33,546 nt of DNA from Cypionkella sp. (GCF_028290025.1 NZ_JAQGKQ010000116.1:1-33546); one strand, 5' to 3'; counted from the first letter of the stretch, positions 7,626 to 16,404 are shown. Program-made: numbers and translations. Notes: generated by a model from the letters alone, not told the origin.

Positions 7626-8834
7626 ATGACGTTTAGCCCTGCCCGCCGCATCGTCATTGTGGTAGAAAACTTGCCGGTTCCGCTGGACCGTCGGGTGTGG
7701 TCGGAAGCCACGACTTTGGTTGAGGCCGGTTATCAAGTTTCAGTTATTAGCCCGATGGGGCGCGGATGGACGGCGCCTTATGAGTTGCGCGATGGCGTGC
7801 ATATCTATCGTCATTCAGAACCGCCAGAAGCGCATTCCGGTGCGGTAGCTTACGCGCGCGAATATAGTCATGCGCTGTGGCACTGGTTTAAGCTGGCGCG
7901 CATAATCTGGCGCGAACGCGGGTTCGACGTGATTCAAGGCTGCAACCCCCCCGACCTGATCTTCGTTTTGGCCTTGTGGTATCGTCTTTGGGGCGTGAGG
8001 TATATGTTCGATCACCACGACGTTTGCCCGGAATTGTTCGAGGCAAAGTTCGCAAAGCGCGGCCTGCTTTACCGCGTCATGCTGATCTGGGAGCGTATGA
8101 CTTTTGCAACCGCATCGGTGTCTATCGCGACCAACGAAAGTTTTCGCACTATCGCCCTGCGACGTGGACGGATGAACTCGCAAGATGTTTTCGTTGTCCG
8201 TTCTGCGCCTAAAACGCATCTGTTTCTACCCGGTCCTGCCGACCTTGTGCATCGCAAGGGGGCTGAAACGGTGTTGGGATATGTTGGTGTAATTGGCCAA
8301 CAAGAGGGTATGGACCTCTTGGTTGCGGCTGCCGATCATTTGATCCGCACGTTGGGTTATAGCAGCGTCCACTTCATAATTGTAGGTTTTGGCCCGCAAC
8401 TCCCCGAAGTAGAGCGTGATGTGCAGGCGCGCGGCTTGGGACAATATTTCACCTTTGCGGGCGCGCTTTATGGCGAAGACATGCTCGCGGTGTTAAACAG
8501 CATTGACATCGGGCTTTCCCCCGACCCGAAAAACCCGATGAACGACATCTCGACGATGAACAAGGTCATGGAATACATGACCCTTGAAAAGCCCACCGTG
8601 CAATTTGATCTGACCGAGGGCAGGGCATCGGCAGCAGACGCATCGCTTTACGCTAAGCCCAACGACTTTGAAGATTTCGCCGCGAAAATCGCTCAGTTAA
8701 TCGACAATCCGGCAGAGCAAAAACGCCTTGGCAAAATCGGGCGAGCGCGGATGTTAGAGCAGCTGTCGTGGGATCATTCGGCCCCGCAGTTGCGCGCAGC
8801 TTATGATCGGATATTTGCCAAAATGGGCCGCTGA
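7626..8834 (+). CDS. Glycosyltransferase family 4
   Basis: This is a 402-residue GT-B-fold enzyme. The N-terminal domain starts RRIVIVVENLPVPLDRRVW, the pattern of WbuB/WcaI-like glycosyltransferases with the donor-independent ExLP..RR.W opening. The C-terminal domain has VLGYVGVIGQQEGMDLLV, then HFIIVGFGP, and a donor-site region LSPDPKNPMNDIS followed by NKVMEYMTLEKPTV. It transfers a sugar to a lipid-linked or growing chain on the cytoplasmic face. The open frame begins at a TTG at 7620, but ATG 7626 has AAGGA six bases upstream and is chosen. The last 34 bases overlap the convergent rhomboid gene. The 220 bases before it hold no other gene. Sugar specificity cannot be read. Confidence 0.88.
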   Translation: MTFSPARRIVIVVENLPVPLDRRVWSEATTLVEAGYQVSVISPMGRGWTAPYELRDGVHIYRHSEPPEAHSGAVAYAREYSHALWHWFKLARIIWRERGFDVIQGCNPPDLIFVLALWYRLWGVRYMFDHHDVCPELFEAKFAKRGLLYRVMLIWERMTFATASVSIATNESFRTIALRRGRMNSQDVFVVRSAPKTHLFLPGPADLVHRKGAETVLGYVGVIGQQEGMDLLVAAADHLIRTLGYSSVHFIIVGFGPQLPEVERDVQARGLGQYFTFAGALYGEDMLAVLNSIDIGLSPDPKNPMNDISTMNKVMEYMTLEKPTVQFDLTEGRASAADASLYAKPNDFEDFAAKIAQLIDNPAEQKRLGKIGRARMLEQLSWDHSAPQLRAAYDRIFAKMGR

Positions 8835-9484
8835 ACTGGCCGAAGCGCTGCCACGATCGCTCCTATCAGCGTGCCGCCCAGATGAGTCTGCCATGCCACT
8901 AGACCGCCTTGAATCCACCACATCAGCAAATTGATCACCACGAGTCCCACCATACCGCCACAAAGCTCGGCAAGACTTTGAAGGCGACGTAAACCAGCTG
9001 CCAGCTGATCTTGCCAGCGCCAGACCAGTTGCGCCCCAGCCAGCCCGAAAATCGCACCCGAGGCACCGACCATCGGCACTGCGCTATAGGACAGCAGCCC
9101 AAAAGCTGCCCCGCCACCAAGAGCTGCGGCGATGTAGACCAGAAGAAACCGCCCGGCGCCGTGCCGCTCAAGGATCGCTTGCCCCAACGCCGCCAAAGCC
9201 AGCATATTGCCGATCAGATGCAGTGGCCCGGTGTGCAAAAACGCGTGGGTCAAAAACATGGTAATGGGTTGGGCGGCAAAGTTCGGCCGCCAGCCATGCA
9301 GAAGCCCAGCCCAAAATGCGCCATACTGATAAGCCAACGGCCGCCAGCGTGGCGAGCCCATCAAACCGAAGTCGGCCGCAAGCAGGATAATCTCGGGGAG
9401 CATACAAGCCAAGATCAGCGCGATCAGCACAATTTGTCCGCGGCGTGGCTTGGCGGAGCCGGGGGGTGGGGCAGGGGGTGTCAT
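8801..9484 (-). CDS. Rhomboid-family intramembrane serine protease
   Basis: This 227-residue protein has six or seven membrane helices and rhomboid motifs in order: FLTHAFLHTGPLHLIGNM with the oxyanion-hole Asn93, GASGAIFGLAG with nucleophile Ser142, and THLGG with catalytic His201. All catalytic residues are present, so it should be active. I choose ATG 9484 because it precedes a short Pro-rich cytoplasmic tail. An in-frame GTG at 9544 would add 20 unremarkable residues. Its 3' end overlaps the convergent GT4 gene. Rhomboids cleave membrane helices near the outer face, and one specialised class (rhombosortase) processes GlyGly-CTERM proteins. Here it sits inside an exosortase/VPLPA-CTERM neighbourhood, which suggests but does not prove related work. 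Confidence 0.9.
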   Translation of the reverse strand: MTPPAPPPGSAKPRRGQIVLIALILACMLPEIILLAADFGLMGSPRWRPLAYQYGAFWAGLLHGWRPNFAAQPITMFLTHAFLHTGPLHLIGNMLALAALGQAILERHGAGRFLLVYIAAALGGGAAFGLLSYSAVPMVGASGAIFGLAGAQLVWRWQDQLAAGLRRLQSLAELCGGMVGLVVINLLMWWIQGGLVAWQTHLGGTLIGAIVAALRPVQRPILANIRS

Positions 9485-9875
9485 AACCCATTGGTGAACA
9501 ATCCACGTCGACACTGCAAGCTGTGCGCTTGGATGGTTTAACACATAAAGTCAGCGGCAGATGCCAAACGAGCTTTGACGCAGAGATTAATGCAAGAAAT
9601 TGACGAGCGCTCACTGATTCGCCCAAAAAGAGCGACGCGCCCCAAGGTCGATACCTAAGTTTGTTATTTCAGACTCGCCAATGTTTCCGTTAAGTAAACA
9701 TTACGGACGAATCCGGCAATATTGATTGGGTAAGCGCTGTGATTTTCCCGCAGAGCGTGTAAAAATTGAAATATGTCGAAAAAGTGTTCTTTTTATGGTG
9801 GGGATGGCGTAAATTAAGACAACAACTTTTGTAAATCTTGGTCCGCTGCGGCTGGGTTAAGAGAAGGAGGGTCAG
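9485..9875. other. Intergenic region between divergent genes with an inverted repeat
   Basis: About 390 bases separate the rhomboid gene from a VPLPA-CTERM gene. At 9680-9702 lies AATGTTTC, seven bases, then TAAACATT, a slightly mismatched inverted repeat whose arms resemble the parS sites. Near the right end AAGGAGGG gives the next gene a very strong Shine-Dalgarno sequence. No RNA gene or convincing open frame is seen. Confidence 0.45.
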
Positions 9876-10441
9876 ATGAATTTCAAGAACGGATTGGTAG
9901 CAGCACTTTTGGCTGGTACTTTTGTACTTCCAGCGAGTGCGGCCACTATTTCTTTCACTGGGGCGAATGGTGGCGACAGCATCGGTTATACCGAAGATGG
10001 CCTTATGTTCGACGATGCGCGCATTCAATCCGGCAATTGTAACATCAGTACCTCTGGTGCACCTTGCATGGCATTGAACAAAACAGAGATTTCCACGCTG
10101 ACGAGCGAAACGCTTGGGGCGTGTTCACCGTAACATCCTTTTGGTTCAAGTTGCTTGGCGCGTCTCCGGCAGAGCTTACCGTCAACAGCTCTAAAGGCGG
10201 TAGCGTCGTTTTGACAGAAGCTGTCTATGGGAAAAATAACGACGGCAACTTTTACAACTTGTTGGGCAATGCCTTGTTCACAGATGTCGAATGGGTGACG
10301 TTCACCAACAGTGGAAAAGGCAACGTGCGCGTTGATGACATTGGCACTCCTGCAGCTGTTCCGCTGCCTGCTGCAGGCTGGCTGATGATTGCGGGCCTCG
10401 GTGGCCTTGCCGCGCTCCGCCGCAAGCGCAAAGCAATCTGA
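9876..10441 (+). pseudogene. VPLPA-CTERM sorting-domain protein, interrupted by a one-base frameshift
   Basis: The gene starts after a strong AAGGAGGG site with the signal peptide MNFKNGLVAALLAGTFVLPA and an AATISF cleavage region. It runs in one frame to a stop at 10131-10133. The next frame carries the continuation GVFTVTSFWFKLLG onward, ending VPLPAAGWLMIAGLGG, a helix, and RRKRK. Adding one G to the GGGG run at 10116-10119 joins them into a normal protein of about 188 residues. This is either a recent inactivating mutation, slippage in a short G run, or a sequencing error. The restored protein would be a small exported beta-rich surface protein and a substrate of the nearby exosortase. 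A strong terminator follows. Confidence 0.8.
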
Positions 10442-10460
10442 CTGATTATTTTAATGACAA

Positions 10461-10489
10461 AGGGGGCGGCGCATTGGCCGCCCCTTTTT
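10461..10489 (+). terminator. Rho-independent terminator after the VPLPA-CTERM gene
   Basis: GGGGCGGC (10463-10470) pairs with GCCGCCCC (10477-10484) around a six-base loop, followed by a run of five T. It lies 20 bases after the rightward gene and has an A-rich 5' flank, so it could also stop leftward transcripts from the exosortase side. Confidence 0.88.
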
Positions 10490-10549
10490 ATTGATCGGCT
10501 CCCTGGTCAATCCCGTGCCGCGAAGTCCCCTTCCCGATGGGAGACGCTG

Positions 10550-12139
10550 CTATTCTGGCACAAACCGCGGCAATTTCTGCAATATCACTGCCATGAAGCG
10601 CTGCATGCGGGCATCAGCCTCGGCTTCGGTTTCGTCGTCCAAAATGGGCGTCACAAAGCGAACCATCGCGCCATCACTGCGCCCCATGGTCAGGCTGTCC
10701 AGAACCACGCTGACCTTGGCAAGGTAATCATTGGTCATCCGCTTGCCGCGCTGTTCGAACCAGTAATAGACCAGTTGCTTGGTCAGCCCCTTCTGGATCA
10801 CCGCGCGATTCACTGTGAAATCACCATAAACCGTGCCGGGGATGCTGATCGGGGTGGGGTCAATCGAGAACACCTCCCAGCCGCCAACAGGCAGGCAGAC
10901 AGCGGGCGAATGGATGCCAGACCCCTCCGTCTGCTTTTTATACCAAGCCGAAAAGAAATTGACGTAAGCCGCTTCGCCAGAGGTGGCATAGGTGGCGTTG
11001 ATGTAATCGGTGGCACCCAGCACGCGTTCAGTATCGGGATCAAGGGCAGAGACGCTGCCCGACCACGCACCAATATCACGAGGAAACAAAGAGAACCCAT
11101 CCCGCGGCGGATCTACAATGGCGCGCGGCGGTGTCAGCACAAAGGCCGTGGCGATGACGGTGGTCAGCAGTGCGGCAATAATCATGCCACGTGAGGTGCC
11201 GATGGAGCCAAGCCGTTTTGCTTGCGCGCCAAAGCCCTCAAAATCCAAATCAATGGTATCGCGGAAGGGCAGGGGGTTAGGGGTCAGCCGCTGCAATCCA
11301 ATGGCCACGATGAACAGAATGATGATGCAGGCACCAAAGATCACCCAGCCTTCGAAAAAGTGCAAAAAGCCCTCGGCCTGCTCGATGCCATAGCTGTTGA
11401 CCAGAACACCGATCACGCCAATGCGCAGCGAATTCATAAACACCGTCAACGGGGCCGCCATCAGGAACAGCACCGCCTTGTGCCAGAACGGCCCGCGATA
11501 CAAGATGCCGAACAGATAGGAAAACGACAGGATCGGAAATAGATAGCGCAGCCCGGAACAAGCCTCGGCGACTTGCAGCTTGTAAACGCCAAGATCAATG
11601 ACATTGCCTTCCAAAAACACCGGCACGCCCATCAGGCGCACAAACCAGACGCCAAGGTTGGACGAGATCAGCTGCAATGTGATGGTCATGTGCCAGAACA
11701 CAAATTGCGGCAAGGGCAGCATGAAGATCAGATGCAAAACCGGTGCCCAATGGCTGCGGCCTTTTGCCCAGCCAAAGCTCACCAAAACCACCCCCATCAC
11801 CCAGATGATAAAGGCATAGGTCACCACGTCAGGGATGCGCACCAGATTGCCCAAAATGGCGAAGGTCAGCGCAAAAAAAATGACCAGAATCCCGGGTATC
11901 CGATTGACCGGCGTGCCGGGCGGGGCAGGCGGGTTGTGGCGCAATTCCCGTAGGAATAGATACAGCGAGATCAGCGGAATAATGGGGCCTTGGCTATATT
12001 CCGGTGTGACCCATGCGGCTGCAAGCGAGGTGAACCCCAGCCAGAACATCGGGATTGCCGAGACAATAAGCAGTGCAAACCAAGCAAGCCCAAGCGGGTT
12101 CAAACTAAGGCTGCGCGGGGAAGTGGAAGAAAATGTCAT
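10550..12139 (-). CDS. xrtD: VPLPA-CTERM-specific exosortase (XrtD type) with fused EpsI domain
   Basis: This 529-residue protein has eight or so membrane helices in its first 280 residues carrying the exosortase triad: Cys194 in [17 protein letters not shown], Arg239 in [11 protein letters not shown] and His260 in [10 protein letters not shown]. After one more helix, residues about 340-520 form a periplasmic EpsI-type domain ([38 protein letters not shown]). Exosortases cut C-terminal sorting signals of exported proteins, as archaeosortases and sortases do. Three proteins with matching VPLPA signals are encoded within 10 kb, which supports the XrtD assignment. It lies between two of them and is read leftward, ending about 60 bases from the convergent terminator. 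It is expected in the inner membrane. The fusion with EpsI is common for this subfamily. Confidence 0.92.
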   Translation of the reverse strand: MTFSSTSPRSLSLNPLGLAWFALLIVSAIPMFWLGFTSLAAAWVTPEYSQGPIIPLISLYLFLRELRHNPPAPPGTPVNRIPGILVIFFALTFAILGNLVRIPDVVTYAFIIWVMGVVLVSFGWAKGRSHWAPVLHLIFMLPLPQFVFWHMTITLQLISSNLGVWFVRLMGVPVFLEGNVIDLGVYKLQVAEACSGLRYLFPILSFSYLFGILYRGPFWHKAVLFLMAAPLTVFMNSLRIGVIGVLVNSYGIEQAEGFLHFFEGWVIFGACIIILFIVAIGLQRLTPNPLPFRDTIDLDFEGFGAQAKRLGSIGTSRGMIIAALLTTVIATAFVLTPPRAIVDPPRDGFSLFPRDIGAWSGSVSALDPDTERVLGATDYINATYATSGEAAYVNFFSAWYKKQTEGSGIHSPAVCLPVGGWEVFSIDPTPISIPGTVYGDFTVNRAVIQKGLTKQLVYYWFEQRGKRMTNDYLAKVSVVLDSLTMGRSDGAMVRFVTPILDDETEAEADARMQRFMAVILQKLPRFVPE

Positions 12140-12307
12140 GGAGCCTATCGAGTTGGGGGCCTATCGGATTAAGGTGACGCCACAGCAACTTCTACGATAC
12201 CGTTAAAGAAAAGAGACGCAACAAGTCTTGTATAGTCTGAAAATCAAGCGTTGACGAGACTTCGAACCCTTACCACCAGTCACATTCTCTTAACCAAAGG
12301 CTGCACG

Positions 12308-12340
12308 CTTAACCAAAAGGGCGGCCAAAAGACCGCCCTC
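12308..12340 (-). terminator. Terminator of the leftward VPLPA-CTERM gene
   Basis: AGGGCGG (12318-12324) pairs with CCGCCCT (12333-12339). On the minus strand the stem is followed by TTTTGG, a short T run. It lies 20 bases after the gene's stop codon. The flank contains a direct repeat CTTAACCAAA at 12289 and 12308 of unknown meaning. Confidence 0.7.
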
Positions 12341-12360
12341 TCGCCATTCAAACCGCTCGC

Positions 12361-12978
12361 TTAGGCGGCTTTGCGTTTGCGGCGCAGTGCCGCCAAGCCG
12401 CCGAGTCCTGCCACCAGCAAAAGTCCAGCCGCAGGCAATGGCACCGGGGAAATGTTAGCCGATTTCAAAGTGAAATCATCATTGCCCAAAATGAAGCCGT
12501 CTTGCCAGAAAGTGCCCTTTGCCCGAACGCTGAACGACGTCACGTTGTTCAGACCAATAAGAATTGAGGCTGGAATGGTCGAGCCAACGGTCGTCCAGCT
12601 GCCGTTATTGACAGACCATTCCATATCGTCGTTGGAGTCGATCAGACCCATAGAAATGCTGAGCAGTTTGACGGCCCAGCTGAAAGTGATCGTCAGAGTT
12701 TCCGCGCTTCCGATAGGAGACCCGTCAATCTGGTTTGGATTGGAATCCGGCATGCCATTCACGCCTAGGCCATTCACGGTTTTGGTGACGACAGCGCCGC
12801 CGCCGTTCAGAATTCCTGTAGCCAGGGCTGAAGTCGTGTAGCTCGGCCCACCCGCCACAGTACCGCCTGCTGCGGTGCCCGCAGCGAAGTCGACTGTCGC
12901 AGCAGAGAGAGGTGCCAACGAAAGCACAAGCGCTGCGGCATAAGCACTTGCAAAAATCGACAATTTAGAAAGTTTCAT
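12361..12978 (-). CDS. VPLPA-CTERM sorting-domain protein (intact)
   Basis: This is a 205-residue exported protein. It has a signal peptide MKLSKLSIFASAYAAALVLS followed by PLSAATVDF, then a Gly/Thr-rich mature region. A central segment (ETLTITFSWAVKLLSISMG, SFSVRAKGTFW) looks like a beta-sandwich of the PEP-CTERM substrate type. The C-terminus is a classic sorting signal with VPLPAAGLLLVAGLGG, a hydrophobic helix and the basic end RRKRKAA. GAGGAA lies about eight bases upstream of the ATG. It is read in the same direction as, and upstream of, the exosortase, separated by a terminator. Its C-terminus is nearly identical to that of the frameshifted protein at 9876, so they share one processing enzyme. 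Its matrix role is unknown. Confidence 0.88.
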   Translation of the reverse strand: MKLSKLSIFASAYAAALVLSLAPLSAATVDFAAGTAAGGTVAGGPSYTTSALATGILNGGGAVVTKTVNGLGVNGMPDSNPNQIDGSPIGSAETLTITFSWAVKLLSISMGLIDSNDDMEWSVNNGSWTTVGSTIPASILIGLNNVTSFSVRAKGTFWQDGFILGNDDFTLKSANISPVPLPAAGLLLVAGLGGLAALRRKRKAA

Positions 12979-13242
12979 TTCATATTCCTCATAAAGGACA
13001 TCGCAAAAAAAAATTGATCAAAGCAGCGATCGCCCTGCCGGACCATACAAGATTTGGCTGCATTCACGACAAAAATTTGCCATAATTTGCAATTTGCAAC
13101 TGGAGAGAGAGCCAGTTTTAAGTTTCGGAAACAATGAGAGCTCAGATTATCTTATTAGTTTCCGAACGGTCGCAAAAACGGAATAATACGAGCTGCAAGA
13201 TGGAAGACTGACCACGTCACCTCGCACGCTTTTTGGATCATC
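12979..13242. promoter_or_regulatory. Upstream region of the leftward VPLPA-CTERM gene
   Basis: This AT-rich stretch contains three copies of AATTTGC (13074, 13084, 13091) and two GTTTC-type elements, GTTTCGGAAAC at 13122 and GTTTCCGAAC at 13158. They look like regulator sites but match no regulator I can name. No gene is seen. Confidence 0.35.
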
Positions 13243-14079
13243 TCAGAATGTGGGCGGCATTTCGGCAGGCTGTTGCAGCCATCCCAAAGTGCGCGCTAGC
13301 CGAGGGATGTGGTGGCGCATAAAGCCCCGCAAGGCATAATTGGCGAAAAGCCAGCCCGCCTTCGGCACGGAAAGCTGCAGATGGTGCCGATACATTGCCC
13401 AAGTCGCTCGTGCTGCGCGGGCCTTATCCCCCGAGACTTGTCCGGCGTGAACTCGGTAGGTTGTCAGGGCCACAGGCAACCCGCAGGCCGGGCCGTGCTG
13501 GCGCAAAATAGCAAGCCAAAAGGCGAAATCCTGCCTGAGGCGCAAATCGGGCATCCGCATCTCACCAATGATTGCCCGGTCGATGATTGCGGTCGAGCAG
13601 CCGATGACATTGGTAACCAGCAATTGGCGGTAGGTTACACGAGAGGGCACGCCCACACCCTTCGCGACCAAAGCTGCGTCAGGCGTGCTTTGGCGCTGAT
13701 AAGCGGTGTAGCTTAGGCCGGCCGGATGCGCCTGAAGCCATTCCAAATGCCGCACCAGTTTTTCGGGGTGCCAAAGATCGTCAGCATCCAGAAAAGCGAC
13801 GAAGCGGCCGCGTGCAATATCCATCGCCAGATTGCGCGCAACACCCGCACCCCGATTGCCGGGAGTCTTTAACACCCGTATCCGCAGATCAGCCGCTGCA
13901 ACTTCGGCCAGCAACTGCGCCGAAGCGTCGGTTGATCCGTCATCAACGGCAATCAGTTCCCAATCGGCAAAACTTTGCGCTTGAACCGAGGCCACTGTCG
14001 TCGGCAGCAATGCCGCCGCATTGTAGACAGGCATCACCACGCTGACTTTTGGGGCCGCGTCATCCGTGGACAGATACAC
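13243..14079 (-). CDS. Glycosyltransferase family 2
   Basis: This 278-residue GT-A enzyme begins VSVVMPVYNAAALLPTTVAS and has the nucleotide-binding VDDGSTD at about 41-47 and the metal-binding DADD motif in FVAFLDADDLWHPEKL. An acceptor-side segment RLRQDFAFWL (ED/QD-like catalytic region) follows. Such enzymes are inverting and add a sugar from a nucleotide donor to the growing repeat unit. The start at 14079 leaves 11 bases after the permease stop codon, so it forms an operon with the exporter permease. The C-terminal 60 residues are basic and probably lie on the membrane. Donor and linkage cannot be predicted. Confidence 0.9.
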   Translation of the reverse strand: MYLSTDDAAPKVSVVMPVYNAAALLPTTVASVQAQSFADWELIAVDDGSTDASAQLLAEVAAADLRIRVLKTPGNRGAGVARNLAMDIARGRFVAFLDADDLWHPEKLVRHLEWLQAHPAGLSYTAYQRQSTPDAALVAKGVGVPSRVTYRQLLVTNVIGCSTAIIDRAIIGEMRMPDLRLRQDFAFWLAILRQHGPACGLPVALTTYRVHAGQVSGDKARAARATWAMYRHHLQLSVPKAGWLFANYALRGFMRHHIPRLARTLGWLQQPAEMPPTF

Positions 14080-14090
14080 TGCGCGCTGCC

Positions 14091-14909
14091 TTAGCGATTC
14101 AACAGAGAATATTGGTGCTTGCGCAACAGCATCAGCCCCAATGCCATGCAGACGGCACTAATCACCAGCACATAGGTAACCGAGACATAATTTGCGTGAT
14201 AGCTGGAATAAAACCCATAACGCATCAGGCCAACCAGATGGACGATAGGATTATACCAAAGTATGTCCCGTACCCAATTTGGCAGATCGTCAAAAACCAT
14301 GAAGACACAAGAGATCATAAAAATTGGCTTCATCAGGATGCTCCAGATCTGCGACCAAAGCGGAAATCGGGTGAACAAAAAGCAGTTCAGCGTTCCAATC
14401 CCCAAAGCCAGCCCGCCTGAAAGTGCCAAAGCCGCGGCAACCGCGGGCAGTTTGATGATCACCTTAGTGTCATAGATCAGCAAAATCCCCCCAAAGATCA
14501 GGTATGCGACCATGATCTGGGTCAGCATATTCAAAATGAAGCGCGCCAAAATAGCATCAATAAACGTCACGCTGGGATAGGTCAGCAGCGGGCGGGAAAA
14601 CGTCACTGATTGTGCGATCCGGTTTGAGACCGTAGTGAAAATGCCCAATGGAATGATGCCGGTGGCATAAAAAAGTTGAAAATTGGTACCAAGTGAAGGA
14701 TGTCGCAACGCCAGTGAAAACACCAAGGACAACAACATTACCCCTGCCACCGGCTCTAACACTGCCCAAAGATAACCGCCCGGTGAGCGGCCATAGGTGG
14801 TGGCCATTTCCCGCAGCACCAAAGCGGTGATAGTGCGGAAACTGGCGAAAATCCGCCGCCGATATCTTGGCAAGACAGGTCGTTTTTGCGGAAGAAATGT
14901 GGTAGTCAT
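14091..14909 (-). CDS. kpsM: Polysaccharide ABC exporter permease (KpsM type)
   Basis: This is a 272-residue ABC-2 type permease with six membrane helices. ALVLREMATTYGRSPGGYLWAV is the conserved N-terminal amphipathic segment of KpsM/RfbD-like permeases, and ILMKPIFMISCVFMVFDDLP and NPIVHLVGLMRYG are the usual C-terminal motifs. The frame is open as far as 15299, but the upstream part runs antisense through the kpsE start and lacks protein character. ATG 14909 gives the normal family length. It pairs with the ATPase at 16405-17061 to export polymer across the inner membrane. It is transcribed divergently from kpsE-kpsT across a 106-base gap, unlike the usual kpsMT pair. Confidence 0.92.
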   Translation of the reverse strand: MTTTFLPQKRPVLPRYRRRIFASFRTITALVLREMATTYGRSPGGYLWAVLEPVAGVMLLSLVFSLALRHPSLGTNFQLFYATGIIPLGIFTTVSNRIAQSVTFSRPLLTYPSVTFIDAILARFILNMLTQIMVAYLIFGGILLIYDTKVIIKLPAVAAALALSGGLALGIGTLNCFLFTRFPLWSQIWSILMKPIFMISCVFMVFDDLPNWVRDILWYNPIVHLVGLMRYGFYSSYHANYVSVTYVLVISAVCMALGLMLLRKHQYSLLNR

Positions 14910-15015
14910 ATCAACAAGGCCTTCGAATTCTGAAGTAGGACAGATCGGTTCTGGGCTTTTGGACTGCAATAATGTAAGAACAAGCTCAAGGAAACAAATC
15001 ATTCCGTGAGGCCCC

Positions 15016-16392
15016 GTGTCTTCCTCGTCCAATGCTTCGGCTGATTCTAACCCTGTCAAACCGCAGACAGCGTTGCCCCCCGCAGATGGCAAACCGGTGT
15101 TATCTGCGGTGAAGCCTACACCCACGGTTATCCCCGCACCGCCCGGCGCGCATATCACGGGCGTTGCCGGAACCTCAAAACTGGCTGCGGTTCGTTCGGA
15201 TCGTGCGGCACCGGCGGTTTCTGCACGCCCGGCACCGCCAAAAGCCGTCGGCTTGGTGAATTCAAGCTTTATCCGCCCTGTTGCGAAGATGGCGCGCATA
15301 CATACCCGCCACAGGCTTTTGATCGCCTCATTCGTGTTGGTTGTTTTGCTTCCGATTTTGGTCGCTGCGGCTTATCTCTGGGGCAAGGCTGCTGACCAAT
15401 ATGCCTCGACGGTGGGCTTTTCGGTGCGCCGCGAAGACGCAAGTTCCGCTATGGACATGCTCGGCGGATTGAGCGGACTTACAAAATCGTCATCTTCAGA
15501 TACTGATATTCTGTATGAATATCTGCGCAGCCAAAAGCTGGTGGCCGAAATGGATGCCAAGCTTAACCTGCGCGCGATCTGGTCTAAGCCACAAAGCGAC
15601 CCGTATTTTGCCTTTGATCCTGACGGCTCGGTCGAAGACCTGCTGGATTATTGGCAGAGCATGGTGCGCACCTCTTATGATAGCTCTACCGGGCTGATTG
15701 AGGTGCGGGTTCTGGCGTTTGATCCCAATGATGCGACCCTGATCGCCCAAGCTGTGCTTGACGAAAGTGCCCGCATGATCAACGATCTGGGCGCCGCGGC
15801 CCGCGAAGATGCGGTGAAGTTTTCGCGCGAAGAACTGGCTGAAGCCGAGGATAGACTGCGCAGTGCGCGTGAGGCGATCACCGCTTTCCGCGTCAAAAAC
15901 CAGATCGTTGATCCCACCACAGATTTCCAAGCACAAGCTGGATTGGTTGCCTCGCTGGAAAACCAACTGGCCTCGGCGCAGATCGAAATTGATCTTTTGG
16001 GCGACATGCCTGCAGGCGATCCACGTCTGGCGCAGGCCAAACGTCGCGTGGAAGTGATTGAAACCCGCATCGCCGCAGAGCGTGCCAAGGTCGGCGATGA
16101 TCTTGGCGTAGGTCAGAAAGATTACGCAGCACTGGCCAGCGATTATGAACGCCTTGCGGTAGACCGGGAGTTTGCCGAACGTGCCTATGTGGCCACCTTG
16201 GCCACCTATGACACCGCCAAGGCGGAAAGCCAGCGCACCAGTCGCTATCTGGCAGCGCATGTCATGCCGACCAAGGCCGAGATCTCGCGCTTCCCCGAGC
16301 GTTTGTCGATGCTGGGCCTTCTGGCGCTGTTTGTTCTGTTGATGTGGTCGATCACCACCTTGATTGCGTATTCGCTGAAAGACCGGCGCTAG
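15016..16392 (+). CDS. kpsE: Polysaccharide export inner-membrane adaptor (KpsE/Wzc-N type)
   Basis: This 458-residue protein has a long Pro/Ala-rich cytoplasmic N-terminus (1-98), a membrane helix at 101-122 (LLIASFVLVVLLPILVAAAY), a large periplasmic region with coiled coil (DAVKFSREELAEAEDRLRSA onward, to about residue 400), a Pro-containing segment PTKAEISRFPERL, and a second helix near 428-452. This is the layout of the KpsE/BexC/RkpR adaptor, which links the ABC transporter to the outer-membrane channel. The start is GTG 15016, with GAGG five bases upstream. The Pro/Ala-rich 98-residue N-terminus is longer than in E. coli KpsE. kpsT follows after 12 bases. Confidence 0.9.
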   Translation: MSSSSNASADSNPVKPQTALPPADGKPVLSAVKPTPTVIPAPPGAHITGVAGTSKLAAVRSDRAAPAVSARPAPPKAVGLVNSSFIRPVAKMARIHTRHRLLIASFVLVVLLPILVAAAYLWGKAADQYASTVGFSVRREDASSAMDMLGGLSGLTKSSSSDTDILYEYLRSQKLVAEMDAKLNLRAIWSKPQSDPYFAFDPDGSVEDLLDYWQSMVRTSYDSSTGLIEVRVLAFDPNDATLIAQAVLDESARMINDLGAAAREDAVKFSREELAEAEDRLRSAREAITAFRVKNQIVDPTTDFQAQAGLVASLENQLASAQIEIDLLGDMPAGDPRLAQAKRRVEVIETRIAAERAKVGDDLGVGQKDYAALASDYERLAVDREFAERAYVATLATYDTAKAESQRTSRYLAAHVMPTKAEISRFPERLSMLGLLALFVLLMWSITTLIAYSLKDRR

Positions 16393-16404
16393 CCGAGCTT
16401 ATCC

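Noticed and set aside
10454..12206. Long rightward frames opposite the exosortase gene
   Set aside because: They are antisense shadows of a high-GC membrane-protein gene. Their sequences are rich in His/Gln/Arg with no family motif.
14910..15299. Upstream extension of the kpsM frame to 15299
   Set aside because: It runs antisense through the kpsE start, gives a non-family Ala/Gly-rich sequence, and would make the permease 130 residues too long.
15496..16260. 254-codon leftward frame inside kpsE
   Set aside because: Antisense to an unmistakable coiled-coil adaptor gene, with no independent features.
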